Positions 1-8,489 of a DNA stretch of 53,761 nt are shown one piece after another. Both the position numbers and the translations under genes were made by a program. The DNA lies in contig CAJFUL010000013.1 of the NCBI GenBank assembly GCA_904420245.1, positions 1 to 53,761 of the forward strand. The letters run 5' to 3'. The notes beneath the pieces are model-generated. The model did not search any database, was not told the origin of the DNA, and saw only the letters and a list, made by a program, of their open reading frames with translations. The first letter of the stretch is position 1. The number at the start of each line of letters is the position of its first letter. Source of the stretch: Candidatus Paralachnospira avium. GTDB taxonomy: Bacteria; Bacillota; Clostridia; Lachnospirales; Lachnospiraceae.

Positions 1-1
1 C

Positions 2-250
2 AGCCCCGCCGCCGGCGTAGGCCTGGCCATCCGCTGGGATGCCGCCCAGATCCCCTATATGACCCAGTGGAAGATGATGGGCGAGCGGGATTATGTACTT
101 GGTCTGGAGCCCTGCATCAGCAAGCTGGAGGGCCGCGCGGAGCTCCGCAAAAACGGCACTCTCCAGTTCATCAAGCCGGGAGAGACCAGACAGTTCCAGA
201 TCCAGGTGGAATTCTTCGACAGCGAAGCCGCCTGGGAAGCCGCGGAGTGA
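2..250 (+). CDS. DUF4432 / aldose-1-epimerase-like protein, C-terminal part
   Basis: The reading frame is open from the window edge to the stop at 248-250, so only the last 82 residues are present. The segment has the pattern of the end of DUF4432 proteins, which have a galactose-mutarotase-like fold: the stretch QWKMMGERDYVLGLEP followed by a C-terminal beta strand and an FFD motif. The family binds sugars, but specific reactions are mostly unassigned. It converges on the HAD gene and shares a terminator with it. Family call is from the motif; substrate unknown. Confidence 0.6.
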   Translation, partial: SPAAGVGLAIRWDAAQIPYMTQWKMMGERDYVLGLEPCISKLEGRAELRKNGTLQFIKPGETRQFQIQVEFFDSEAAWEAAE

Positions 251-273
251 TCCCGGCCGCTGGGCGCACACAG

Positions 274-306
274 AAGAAGGGTCCTGCCGTCCGCAGGACC
301 CTTCTT
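274..306. terminator. Bidirectional intrinsic terminator
   Basis: A perfect 14-bp stem (274-287 with 293-306) around a 5-base loop, with A-rich and T-rich flanks, lies between two convergent genes. It can serve both the DUF4432 gene (+) and the purine operon ending in the HAD gene (-). Confidence 0.85.
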
Positions 307-309
307 AAT

Positions 310-912
310 TTATCCGATTCCGTATTCTCTCAGTCCCCGGAGGATGGACTCATATCCGTCCACCTGGATCGTATGTATGCCGAACGCCTCCGCCGCCCTG
401 CAGTTCTCCGGCAGGTCGTCGAAAAAGAGCGCTTCCTCAGGGCAGATCCCGTACCGGGACAGCAGCTTCTCATAGATCTCCGGCTCCGGCTTGATGTGGC
501 CCTCCTGATAGGAGACCACCTGTCCGTCCGTATACCGCAGGAATTCAAAATGGGACAGCCGCTCCTCATAAAAGGTCTTCCCATAATTGGAAAGGATATA
601 GATCCGGAAGCCCTGCTCCTTGAGCCTCTTCAAAAGGCCGGGAGCGTAATCATTCTGAGAGACGGCCACGGCGGCGCCCCCGTATATCTTCCGGATGGTC
701 TCTTCCAGCCGGGGAGCCTTGGAACAGACCCGGGTCAGGATCTCCTCATCGGAGAGCTTTCCGCGGTCGATCTCCTTCCAGAGGGGACTTAAAAACAACT
801 CCCTCTCCACGATGCAGCGTTCTTCCTCCGGCAGCTTCCAGCCGGCCAGATAGGCCCGCCAGTTGAAATCCGCCAGCACATTCCCAATATCAAAGATCAG
901 AGTGCGAACCAT
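310..912 (-). CDS. HAD superfamily phosphatase (YihX-like, subfamily IA)
   Basis: A 200-residue haloacid-dehalogenase-like hydrolase. Motif I is FDIGNVLADFN (Asp8 nucleophile, with Gly in place of the usual second Asp, as in YihX-type members), motif II is ILSNYG, the motif III lysine is in IKPEPEIYE and motif IV is FFDDLPENC. The start at 912 is chosen because AGGGGAACGGCC precedes it and because a longer frame would run back into purA. It is the last gene of purF-purB-purA-HAD, 16 bases after the purA stop. A role in sugar-phosphate or nucleotide dephosphorylation is plausible from context, but the substrate cannot be read from sequence. Confidence 0.85.
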   Translation of the reverse strand: MVRTLIFDIGNVLADFNWRAYLAGWKLPEEERCIVERELFLSPLWKEIDRGKLSDEEILTRVCSKAPRLEETIRKIYGGAAVAVSQNDYAPGLLKRLKEQGFRIYILSNYGKTFYEERLSHFEFLRYTDGQVVSYQEGHIKPEPEIYEKLLSRYGICPEEALFFDDLPENCRAAEAFGIHTIQVDGYESILRGLREYGIG

Positions 913-928
913 GGCCGTTCCCCTGTCT

Positions 929-2218
929 TCAGATCTGCGGCTTTCTCTCGATGATCTCATGACGCTTGGGACCATTGGAAACCATCGTGATGGGCACGCC
1001 GATCTCTTTCTCGATCTCGCAGATATAGTTCTTGCAGTTCTCCGGCAGGTCTTCATAATCCTTGATCCCGCGGATATCGCACTTCCAGCCGGGCAGCTTC
1101 TTATACACCGGCTTGCACCGCTCCAGCACGGAGGTCACGGGGAAGTCCGTGATGACCTTTCCGTCCACCTCGTAGCCGACGCAGATGGAGATCTCATCCA
1201 GATACCCCAGCACATCCAGCACAGTCAGAGCCACCTCGGTGGCGCCCTGTACCCGGCAGCCGTAGCGGGTAGCCACTGCATCAAACCAGCCCACTCTCCT
1301 GGGACGGCCCGTGGTGGCGCCGTACTCTCCGCCGTCTCCGCCCCGGTTGCGCAGCTCCACAGCCTCGTCGCCGAACAGCTCGCTGACAAAGGCGCCCGCG
1401 CCCACGGCGCTGGAATACGCCTTCACCACCGTGGTGATATTCCGGATCTCATAAGGAGGGATCCCCGCGCCGATGGCGCCGTATGCCGCCAGGGTAGAGG
1501 AGGACGTCACCATGGGATAGATCCCGTGATCCGGATCCTTGAGAGATCCCAGCTGTCCCTCCAGCAGGATATTCTTCCCTTCCTTGATGGCTTCATGGAG
1601 ATAAGCCGATACGTCGCACACATAGGGAGCGACCATTTCTTTATATTCCTGGAGAGTCTGGAAGACTTCCTCCGGCACCAGCGGCGGCTGGTGATAGAGA
1701 TGCTCCAGCATGACGTTCTTCAGCGTGCAGACGTTCTTCACCTTATCCATCAGCTGTTCCGGGTCTTCAAACAGCTCGCTGACCTGGAAGCCGATCTTGG
1801 CATATTTATCCGAATAGAAAGGCGCGATGCCGGACTTGGTAGAACCAAAAGATTTCCCTGCCAGCCTGGCCTCCTCGTATGTATCGAAGAGGATGTGATA
1901 AGGCATCAGGATCTGCGCCCTGTCGGAAACCAGGATCTTCGGCTCCGGCACTCCCTTGGATACCAGGTCCTGGACTTCCTTCACCAGATAAGGGATATTC
2001 AGAGCCACTCCGTTTCCGATGATGCTGGTGGTGTGGCTGTAGAAAACGCCGGAGGGCAGAAGGTGCAGCGCGAACTTGCCATAGTCGTTGATGATCGTAT
2101 GGCCCGCATTGCTCCCTCCCTGGAACCGGATGATGATATCCGATTTCTCTGCCAGCATATCCGTGATCTTGCCCTTTCCCTCATCGCCCCAGTTGGCTCC
2201 TACTATCGCTCTTACCAT
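929..2218 (-). CDS. purA: Adenylosuccinate synthetase
   Basis: This enzyme joins IMP and aspartate using GTP to make adenylosuccinate, the first step from IMP to AMP. Its 429 residues match the family length. The phosphate loop GDEGKGK is at residues 11-17, GHT at 39-41 and the guanine/IMP-binding GATTGRPRR at 300-308. The usual GTTxxGIGP loop reads GSTKSGIAP here, a mild variant. It lies 16 bases downstream of purB, in operon order purF-purB-purA, so its job as the AMP branch is consistent with the context. Cytoplasmic. Confidence 0.97.
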   Translation of the reverse strand: MVRAIVGANWGDEGKGKITDMLAEKSDIIIRFQGGSNAGHTIINDYGKFALHLLPSGVFYSHTTSIIGNGVALNIPYLVKEVQDLVSKGVPEPKILVSDRAQILMPYHILFDTYEEARLAGKSFGSTKSGIAPFYSDKYAKIGFQVSELFEDPEQLMDKVKNVCTLKNVMLEHLYHQPPLVPEEVFQTLQEYKEMVAPYVCDVSAYLHEAIKEGKNILLEGQLGSLKDPDHGIYPMVTSSSTLAAYGAIGAGIPPYEIRNITTVVKAYSSAVGAGAFVSELFGDEAVELRNRGGDGGEYGATTGRPRRVGWFDAVATRYGCRVQGATEVALTVLDVLGYLDEISICVGYEVDGKVITDFPVTSVLERCKPVYKKLPGWKCDIRGIKDYEDLPENCKNYICEIEKEIGVPITMVSNGPKRHEIIERKPQI

Positions 2219-2234
2219 TCTTATATCCTCCTAA

Positions 2235-3665
2235 TCAAACGTTGATCTCTGCTTTTACGCCCAACAGGTCTTTGTTTTCCTCCAGGATCGGATCTACCAC
2301 CTCCGCGAGGAATTCCTCCACCTGCTCCTTGGAACGGCCCACATACCGGGACGGCTCCATGGCCTTCTTCAGATCTTCCAGGCTCATATTGAAAGCCGGA
2401 TCCGCGGCGATCAGCTCCAGCAGATTATTCTCACGGCCGAATTCCTTCACATTCCGTCCCGCCTCCATGGACAGGGTACGGATCCTCTCATGGAGCTCCT
2501 GGCGGTCTCCGCCGGCCTTGACGGCATCCATCATGATGTTTTCCGTGGCCATGAAGGGCAGCTCGGACATCAGCCGCTTCTCGATGACCTTGGGATATAC
2601 CACCAAGCCGTCCACCACGTTCAGATACAGATCCAGGATCCCGTCCACAGCCAGGAAGCCTTCCGGGATGCTGAGACGCTTGTTGGCCGAATCGTCCAGG
2701 GTCCTCTCAAACCACTGGGTGGAAGCCACCAGCATGGGGTTCATGGCATCCGCCATCACATAGTCCGCCAGGGACGCCATCCGCTCGCTGCGCATGGGGT
2801 TCCTCTTATAAGCCATGGCGGAAGAACCGATCTGGCTCTTCTCAAAAGGCTCCTCCACTTCCTTCAGATGCTGGAGGAGACGGATGTCAGTGGAAAACTT
2901 GTGGGCGCTCTGGGCGATCCCCGCCAGTACGTTCAGGACGCGGCTGTCCACCTTCCTGGAATACGTCTGGCCGGAAACGGCATAGCAGCCGGAGAATCCC
3001 ATCTTCTCCGCGATCTTTTGATCCACCTGCTTTACCTTCTCATGGTCGCCGTCAAACAGCTCCAAAAAGCTGGCCTGGGTGCCGGTGGTCCCCTTGGAGC
3101 CCAAAAGCTTCATGGTGCTGAGGACGTACTCCACATCCTGGAGGTCCATGGTCAGATCCTGGAGCCAGAGCGTGGCCCTCTTTCCCACCGTCGTCGGCTG
3201 GGCCGGCTGGAAATGGGTAAAAGCCAGGGTAGGCTGAGCCTTGTACTGGTCCGCGAACTTGGCCAGCTCTCCGATGACATTGACCAGCTTCTTCTTCACC
3301 AGCCGGAGGGCTTCCGTCATCAGGATGATATCCGTATTATCTCCCACATAGCAGGAAGTCGCTCCCAGATGGATGATGCCCTTTGCCTTGGGACACTGGA
3401 CGCCGTAGGCATACACATGGGACATCACGTCGTGGCGCACTTCCTTTTCCCGCTGCCTGGCCACTTCATAATTGATATCATCCTTGTGGGCCTTCAGCTC
3501 TTCGATCTGTTCTTCCGTAACGGGAAGCCCCAGCTCATGCTCCGCCTCCGCGAGGGCGATCCACAGCCGCCTCCATGTGCGGAACTTCTTGTCCGGGGAA
3601 AAGATATACTGCATTTCTTTGCTGGCATAGCGCTCCGATAAGGGGCTTTGGTATCTGTCGTACAT
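2235..3665 (-). CDS. purB: Adenylosuccinate lyase
   Basis: It cleaves SAICAR to AICAR and adenylosuccinate to AMP, both releasing fumarate. The 476-residue protein has the fumarase/aspartase superfamily signature [10 protein letters not shown] at residues 281-290 and the catalytic-His segment [10 protein letters not shown] near 150-159. The start at 3665 is preferred over one eight codons upstream because GGAAAGGA sits at the right distance from it and the protein then begins [15 protein letters not shown] as in clostridial relatives. It lies between purF and purA on the same strand with short gaps, so co-transcription is likely. Confidence 0.97.
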   Translation of the reverse strand: MYDRYQSPLSERYASKEMQYIFSPDKKFRTWRRLWIALAEAEHELGLPVTEEQIEELKAHKDDINYEVARQREKEVRHDVMSHVYAYGVQCPKAKGIIHLGATSCYVGDNTDIILMTEALRLVKKKLVNVIGELAKFADQYKAQPTLAFTHFQPAQPTTVGKRATLWLQDLTMDLQDVEYVLSTMKLLGSKGTTGTQASFLELFDGDHEKVKQVDQKIAEKMGFSGCYAVSGQTYSRKVDSRVLNVLAGIAQSAHKFSTDIRLLQHLKEVEEPFEKSQIGSSAMAYKRNPMRSERMASLADYVMADAMNPMLVASTQWFERTLDDSANKRLSIPEGFLAVDGILDLYLNVVDGLVVYPKVIEKRLMSELPFMATENIMMDAVKAGGDRQELHERIRTLSMEAGRNVKEFGRENNLLELIAADPAFNMSLEDLKKAMEPSRYVGRSKEQVEEFLAEVVDPILEENKDLLGVKAEINV

Positions 3666-3692
3666 AAACTGTTCCTTTCCGAAATCCATGGG

Positions 3693-5132
3693 TTATCTGG
3701 TATATTCACCGCGGATATCCTCCGCAGGGGGATCAATGGGATAATCGCCGCTGAAACAGGCCGTACAGATGGGCCTGCCTCCGGCCATCTGGGGCAGCCG
3801 GCAAAGCTCCAGGTATCCGAGGCTGTCGGCTCCGATCTCCTTTCGGATCTCGTCTACAGTCCTCCCGTGGGCGATCAGCTGGTCCTCCGACGGGATGTCG
3901 GTGCCGAAATAGCAGGGATGCAGAAACGGCGGCGCCGAGATCCTCACATGGACCTCTCTGGCCCCGGCCCTGCGGAGCATATTCACGATCCTGCCGCAGG
4001 TGGTGCCGCGGACTATGGAATCGTCCACCATCACGATCCGCTTTCCGTCCACCGCCTCCTTCAGCACATTGAGCTTCACCTGGACGCTGGACTCGCGGCT
4101 CTTCTGCTTGGGCTTGATAAACGTCCTGCCCACATAGCTGTTCTTCACAAAGGCAGTGCCGTAGGGGATCCCCGACTCCTGCGCGTAGCCCTGGGCCGCC
4201 GCATTGCCCGACTCCGGGACTCCCACCACCAGATCCGCCTCCACCGGATGATCCTGGGCCAGGAAGCGGCCGGCCGCCAGCCTGGCGTGGTATACGCTCA
4301 CGCCGTCGATGTTGGTATCCGGTCTGGCAAAATAAATATATTCAAAAACACATCTGGCCTGTCTCTCAGGAGACAGGCAGTGGCTGGTATCCGACTGTAT
4401 CCCGTCTTTTGTGATGGTCACGATCTCTCCCGGAAGCACGTCCCGGACAAACTCGGCTCCCACCGTATCCAGGGCGCAGGTCTCAGAAGACAGGATATAG
4501 GCATTTCCCCTCTTTCCGATGCAGAGCGGCCGGAATCCGAAGGGATCCCTGGCCCCGATCAGTTTTCTGGGGCTCATGATCACCAGAGAGTACGCTCCCG
4601 AAAGCTTTTCCATGGCCTTTCCCACCGCCTCTTCCACCGAGCGGGACTTCACCCTGGCGCGGGCGATGTGGTAAGCGATCACTTCCGAGTCAATGGTGGT
4701 CTGGAAAATGGCTCCGTCATGCTCCAGCTCTCTCCGCAGCTGCGGCGCGTTGACCAGATTGCCGTTATGGGCCAGAGCCAGCGTTCCCTTTATATAGTTG
4801 AGGACCAGAGGCTGGGCATTTTCCCTGGTACTGGATCCTGCCGTGGAGTATCGGACATGTCCCACGCCGATGTCTCCATATCCCAGTCCGTCCAGGGTCT
4901 CCGGCGTAAAGACTTCATGGACCAGCCCCATGCCCTTGTGGACACGGACACGGCCCTTGGGCCCCTGGGTATCGGTGACTGCGATCCCGCAGCTTTCCTG
5001 CCCCCTGTGCTGCAAAGCCATAAGCCCGTAATAAACGGTAGGCGCCACCGGATTCCTGTCAAAGTCGTAAACTCCAAACACTCCGCACTCCTCCCGGAGG
5101 CAGTCCAGATTCTCAAAATCCATATCCTGCAT
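3693..5132 (-). CDS. purF: Amidophosphoribosyltransferase
   Basis: It makes 5-phosphoribosylamine from PRPP and glutamine, the committed step of purine synthesis. The start at 5132 has a strong site (AGGGAAGGGACGTAT) and yields a short propeptide ending before Cys16 (REECGVFG), the processed N-terminal nucleophile of the glutaminase domain. The PRPP loop IVMVDDSIVRGTT lies in the C-terminal transferase domain. Cysteines in RCVFEYIY, HPCYFG and PICTACF fit the 4Fe-4S cluster of Bacillus-type enzymes. The frame could extend 30 codons upstream, but that stretch is not conserved-looking and overlaps the promoter. First gene of the purine operon. Confidence 0.97.
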   Translation of the reverse strand: MQDMDFENLDCLREECGVFGVYDFDRNPVAPTVYYGLMALQHRGQESCGIAVTDTQGPKGRVRVHKGMGLVHEVFTPETLDGLGYGDIGVGHVRYSTAGSSTRENAQPLVLNYIKGTLALAHNGNLVNAPQLRRELEHDGAIFQTTIDSEVIAYHIARARVKSRSVEEAVGKAMEKLSGAYSLVIMSPRKLIGARDPFGFRPLCIGKRGNAYILSSETCALDTVGAEFVRDVLPGEIVTITKDGIQSDTSHCLSPERQARCVFEYIYFARPDTNIDGVSVYHARLAAGRFLAQDHPVEADLVVGVPESGNAAAQGYAQESGIPYGTAFVKNSYVGRTFIKPKQKSRESSVQVKLNVLKEAVDGKRIVMVDDSIVRGTTCGRIVNMLRRAGAREVHVRISAPPFLHPCYFGTDIPSEDQLIAHGRTVDEIRKEIGADSLGYLELCRLPQMAGGRPICTACFSGDYPIDPPAEDIRGEYTR

Positions 5133-5177
5133 ATACGTCCCTTCCCTCTGATGCCAAACACTGCCGCTAACAAGCAA

Positions 5178-5206
5178 ATTATAATATAAGGCCATAGATA
5201 ACGCAA
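5178..5206 (-). promoter_or_regulatory. Sigma-A promoter of purF operon
   Basis: On the minus strand TTGCGT (5201-5206) and TATAAT (5178-5183) are separated by 17 bases, about 45 bases upstream of the purF start. No purine riboswitch or clear PurR box was recognised in the leader. Confidence 0.7.
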
Positions 5207-5242
5207 CCGCAATTTTGAACAAAAACCGCGGTTATGGCAAAA

Positions 5243-5266
5243 AGAAGCCCCTAACTTCGGGCTTTT
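5243..5266 (-). terminator. Possible second terminator upstream of purF
   Basis: A 6-bp AAGCCC/GGGCTT stem is followed on the minus strand by CTTTTTG. It lies between the lipoprotein gene and the purF promoter and would stop read-through into purF. Confidence 0.45.
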
Positions 5267-5394
5267 CCGCCGATGCAGGCCACGGGCGCGGATCCCGCCC
5301 TTCCCCGGGCCCGGAAACCGCCCCGGCCGTCCTGTATAAATAAAGGAAGCTTCTGCTGCCTGGAGCCTTCTCCTCCGGGCAGGCTGCGCTCCGC

Positions 5395-5431
5395 AAAAAA
5401 GGCGGCGCACTCTGATCTCCGTGCCCGCCTT
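5395..5431 (-). terminator. Terminator of the lipoprotein gene
   Basis: The minus strand reads AAGGCGGGCAC, a 10-base loop, then GTGCgCCGCCTTTTTT. This gives an 11-bp stem with one bulge and a T run, just after the lipoprotein stop at 5445. Confidence 0.75.
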
Positions 5432-5444
5432 CTGCTTTCTGTCC

Positions 5445-5753
5445 TTATTCTTCTGCTTCCTTCGCGCCGCGGCTCACATCGCGGCTCATATCCGTCTCCG
5501 CCCTGTCCAGCGCTTTGCTCATGTCCTCTCCGGCGTCCTCCAGTACCCCTTGGCCGTCCTCTGTCCCGCGGTCGTCGGAAGCTCTCGTCTGTCCGTCGTT
5601 TTTATCGCTCTCATCTTTATTTTCCGCGGACTCATGGGTTTCGGCGCCGTTGGTGGTGCCATTGTCCTCACCGGTGCGTCCGCCGCAGCCCGCCGCCAGG
5701 AAAACCGTCAAAAGAAGCAGGGTCAGGATCATGGTCAGCTTTTTTATCTTCAT
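5445..5753 (-). CDS. Small acidic lipoprotein, function unknown
   Basis: A 102-residue protein with a type II signal peptide: basic MKIKK start, hydrophobic helix at residues 7-20 and lipobox LAAGC with Cys23. The mature part is rich in Asp, Glu, Gly, Asn and Thr, looks disordered up to about residue 65, then has a charged helical tail (EDAGEDMSKALDRAETDMSRDV). A strong site AAGGAGGAAATGCG precedes the start. It has its own terminator and stands alone between purF and dapB. No family recognised; a membrane-tethered extracytoplasmic protein. Confidence 0.75.
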   Translation of the reverse strand: MKIKKLTMILTLLLLTVFLAAGCGGRTGEDNGTTNGAETHESAENKDESDKNDGQTRASDDRGTEDGQGVLEDAGEDMSKALDRAETDMSRDVSRGAKEAEE

Positions 5754-5835
5754 CGCATTTCCTCCTTTTTGCGCATATTCTATTTGTTAATATGCGCTTT
5801 CAGGAGAAAATTAAAACGGAAAAATCTTCCATCTG

Positions 5836-6591
5836 TCAGCCGATCACGTCGCTCATGTCATAAAAACCGGCAGGCTTGCCCGCCAGAAATTTGGCCGCTT
5901 CCAGAGCGCCCTTGGCAAATACTGCCTTGGAATACGCCGTATGCTTGAACTCGATCACCTCATCGGTGCCGGCAAAGATCACCTCGTGGTCGCCGACTAT
6001 ATTGCCACCCCGGACGGCGCTTATGCCGATCTCATTCTTGGATCTCTTCTCCCGCACCTGGGAACGGTCATATTTATAGACATACCGGTCATCCAGCGCC
6101 TCATTGATGGAATCTGCCAGAGCCAGGGCCGTCCCGCTGGGGGCGTCCACCTTCTGGTTGTGGTGGCGCTCCACGATCTCGATGTCAAATCCGGCAGGAG
6201 CCAGGGTCAGAGCCGCCTCCTTCAAAAGCTTCAGCAGCATATTGATGCCCAGGGACATATTGGCCGACTTGAGCACAGCCACGGAGGAGGAGATCTCCTT
6301 CACCCTGGCCGTCTGCTCCTCAGAAAGTCCCGTTGTGCAGACCACCACGGGGATCTTCTTCTCCAGGCTGTAGTCCAAAAGCCCGTCGATGGCCTTGGCC
6401 GAACAGAAATCTATGATCACGTCCGCCTCTACGTCACAGTCCCAGAGGGACTTAAACACCGGATAGGGATTCTCCTTCGTATCGTTGAGATCGACGCCCG
6501 CCACGATCTCGATGCCGTCATCGGCTGCCGCCAGACCGGAGATCACCTGTCCCATATGGCCGTTGCAGCCGTGCATGATCGCTCTTACCAT
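5836..6591 (-). CDS. dapB: 4-hydroxy-tetrahydrodipicolinate reductase
   Basis: It reduces the dapA product with NAD(P)H in the lysine/diaminopimelate pathway. The 251-residue protein has the nucleotide-binding loop GCNGHMG at 8-14 and the catalytic motif ERHHNQKVDAPSGTA from residue 141, carrying the general-acid His and substrate-binding Lys. It follows dapA by 20 bases and should share the lysine-riboswitch-controlled message. In spore formers the pathway also supplies dipicolinate, which fits the spoVA genes elsewhere in the window. Confidence 0.97.
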   Translation of the reverse strand: MVRAIMHGCNGHMGQVISGLAAADDGIEIVAGVDLNDTKENPYPVFKSLWDCDVEADVIIDFCSAKAIDGLLDYSLEKKIPVVVCTTGLSEEQTARVKEISSSVAVLKSANMSLGINMLLKLLKEAALTLAPAGFDIEIVERHHNQKVDAPSGTALALADSINEALDDRYVYKYDRSQVREKRSKNEIGISAVRGGNIVGDHEVIFAGTDEVIEFKHTAYSKAVFAKGALEAAKFLAGKPAGFYDMSDVIG

Positions 6592-6611
6592 AAATATCCT
6601 TCCTTTCTGAT

Positions 6612-7502
6612 CTACGCAAGCTTGAAGCCGTAATCCACCAGCGCCTTCTTGAGACGCTCCTCATTCTGGGGCTCCATGGGAGAAAGAGGTCCCCGCAGCG
6701 GCCCGCACTCCTTGCCCAGGAGGTTCATGGCCGTCTTGACCGGGATGGGATTCACCTCGCAGAACAGGGCGTTTATCAGCGGCAGCGCTTCCAGCTGGAG
6801 TCTGCGGCTCTCCGCCACATCCCCCTCAAAGAACTTCATGACCATGTCATGAGTATTCTTAGGCGCCACGTTGGACAGCACGGAGATCACGCCCAGACCG
6901 CCCAGCGCCAGGATCGGCACCACCTCATCGTCGTTTCCGGAATAAATATCGATGCGGCCGTCCGCCAGCTGGGCCAGCTTCGCCACCTGGGCGATATTCC
7001 CGCAGGCTTCCTTGATCCCCACGATATTGGGAACATTCTTGGCCAGATAGACCGCCGTCTCCGGCAGGATGTTGCAGCCGGTGCGGCTGGGCACATTATA
7101 TAAGATGATGGGGATCTTCACAGCCTCCGCCACCGCGGTGAAGTGGGCGATGAGGCCTTTCTGAGTCGCTTTGTTGTAATAAGGCGTGACCTGCAAAAGG
7201 GCATCCGCCCCGGCCTTTTCCGCCTCCACCGACAGATAGACCGCCGTCTCCGTACAGTTGGAGCCGGTACCCGCGATCACGGGGATCCTTCCGTCCACCA
7301 CCTTGACCGCATGGGCGATGACGTCCAGATGCTCCTCGTGGGTGAGGGTAGATGCCTCTCCTGTGGTCCCGCAGATGATGATGCTGTCGGTCCCTCCCGC
7401 GATCTGCTCCTCCAGAAGCTCTGTCAGCTTTTCATAATTTACGCTCCCGTCCTCGTGGAACGGTGTGATGATCGCTACGCCTGCGCCTTTGAAAACTGCC
7501 AT
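6612..7502 (-). CDS. dapA: 4-hydroxy-tetrahydrodipicolinate synthase
   Basis: It condenses pyruvate with aspartate semialdehyde, the first committed step to lysine, diaminopimelate and dipicolinate. The 296 residues form one TIM barrel: GTTGEAST at 46-53, catalytic Tyr135 in LYNVPSRTG with Arg140, and the Schiff-base Lys164 in GIKEACGN. The start at 7502 follows AAGGAGGAAAAGT; the 22-codon upstream extension is rejected because it covers that site and is arginine-rich. A lysine riboswitch lies upstream and dapB follows. Confidence 0.97.
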   Translation of the reverse strand: MAVFKGAGVAIITPFHEDGSVNYEKLTELLEEQIAGGTDSIIICGTTGEASTLTHEEHLDVIAHAVKVVDGRIPVIAGTGSNCTETAVYLSVEAEKAGADALLQVTPYYNKATQKGLIAHFTAVAEAVKIPIILYNVPSRTGCNILPETAVYLAKNVPNIVGIKEACGNIAQVAKLAQLADGRIDIYSGNDDEVVPILALGGLGVISVLSNVAPKNTHDMVMKFFEGDVAESRRLQLEALPLINALFCEVNPIPVKTAMNLLGKECGPLRGPLSPMEPQNEERLKKALVDYGFKLA

Positions 7503-7610
7503 ACTTTTCCTCCTTCTTCTGAAATGTCCTGCCATAAGCTCCGCCGGGGCAGCGCGCTCCTTTTGCACGGCCTGCCGGGATCCCTTCCGGGAGCCGGCAT
7601 CCCCGCGGAG

Positions 7611-7640
7611 AAAAAAAGAGCTGGCCAGAGGCCAGCTCTT
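7611..7640 (-). terminator. Riboswitch terminator of the dapA leader
   Basis: A perfect 11-bp stem (7616-7626 with 7630-7640) with a 3-base loop is followed on the minus strand by a run of seven T. It lies between the lysine aptamer and dapA and is the expected off-switch when lysine binds. Confidence 0.85.
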
Positions 7641-7675
7641 AAAGCTCCACGACTGTGCGGGAATCCCGCACCATC

Positions 7676-7850
7676 TGTCTCAATAAGTAGCTCTCCATCC
7701 GGCAGGATGACAGTCGCATGGCTCTTAACCATACGCCCAGGGAAACGGTGTCCAGGCGGCCGTCCCCTTCGGCATCTTCCCCTTTCTGCCGGCCTCCGCT
7801 ATGCCTGTACATATCCGCCGTCATACTGATGAAAAATGCAACCTCTACAT
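7676..7850 (-). promoter_or_regulatory. Lysine riboswitch (L box)
   Basis: On the minus strand the leader contains L-box landmarks in order: GTAGAGGTTGCA, an AGTA-containing arm, AAAGGGGAAGATGCCGAAG, CTGGGCGTATGG, TTAAGAGCCATGCGACTGTC and a closing GAGAGCTACTT whose CTAC can pair with the initial GTAG. A hairpin at 7654-7670 and the terminator at 7611-7640 follow, so control is probably by premature termination. It precedes dapA, a classic target. Confidence 0.9.
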
Positions 7851-7883
7851 TTACTGTTACTGTTTTTTCCTATTGGTCTAACT

Positions 7884-7912
7884 ATCATATCACGAACCCG
7901 CGGCCTTGTCAA
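7884..7912 (-). promoter_or_regulatory. Sigma-A promoter of dapA-dapB
   Basis: Consensus -35 TTGACA (7907-7912) and TATGAT (7884-7889) are 17 bases apart on the minus strand, placing the transcript start just before the lysine aptamer. Confidence 0.88.
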
Positions 7913-7923
7913 CCGAAGGCCCG

Positions 7924-8421
7924 TCAGGATTCTTTCTTGATCTCCACGGAATCGATCCTGGTGATCTTATCCACAAAAGGGAACAGCTCTTCCGGGAACA
8001 CGATCCCCGTCATGATGATGTCCACCTCTTCACCGCCCGCCTCCAGAAGCTTGACGATGTCGGAGGCTTCGATGATCCCATAGTCAAGAAGCCCCAGTAT
8101 CTCATCCAGGATCAGCACGTCGCAGTCCCTGGTGGAAAGCACCTTTTTGGCAAAGCCGAGACCGTTTCGCATATTGGAGGCTTCCTCCTCCTGCTCCTCT
8201 TTGCTCAGCTGGCAGTAAGGCTTCTCCGATTTCTCAAAGGAAAAGACCCGGATCTCCGGCTCCAGCCGATCCCTGATGGCGTTCTCCTCGCTCTTCCCCT
8301 TCAAAAACTGGATGATCACAATATTCTGATTCCGTCCGGCGGCATTTACAGCCAATCCCACTGCGCAGGCGCTCTTTCCGCTGCCTTTCCCGCACAGCAC
8401 CTGGATCTTTCCCTTCTTCAT
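7924..8421 (-). CDS. CobO/BtuR-like P-loop protein
   Basis: A 165-residue protein resembling the ATP:cob(I)alamin adenosyltransferase CobO/BtuR family. It has a Walker A loop GKGSGKS near the N-terminus (residues 11-17), QFLKGK in the next strand and a Walker-B-like LILDEILGLLD at about 109-119. The family P-loop is usually GNGKGKTT, and the protein is shorter than typical CobO (about 180-200), so true adenosyltransferase activity is not certain. No other cobalamin gene is nearby. It sits between dapA and an SSB-like gene; a weak site AAAGGGGGAGCC precedes it. Confidence 0.7.
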   Translation of the reverse strand: MKKGKIQVLCGKGSGKSACAVGLAVNAAGRNQNIVIIQFLKGKSEENAIRDRLEPEIRVFSFEKSEKPYCQLSKEEQEEEASNMRNGLGFAKKVLSTRDCDVLILDEILGLLDYGIIEASDIVKLLEAGGEEVDIIMTGIVFPEELFPFVDKITRIDSVEIKKES

Positions 8422-8489
8422 GGCTCCCCCTTTAGGTCATACCATCCGTATTTTTCTACATTCTACCACCCTTTTCCAAATATTGCAAC

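Noticed and set aside
863-2245. Long plus-strand open frame opposite purA
   Set aside because: His/Gln/Leu-rich shadow of a G+C-biased gene; purA on the other strand is certain. Similar long shadows lie opposite purB, valS, xylB and others.
5133-5260. Purine riboswitch in the purF leader
   Set aside because: No purine-aptamer landmarks are present in the short leader; only a promoter and hairpin are seen.
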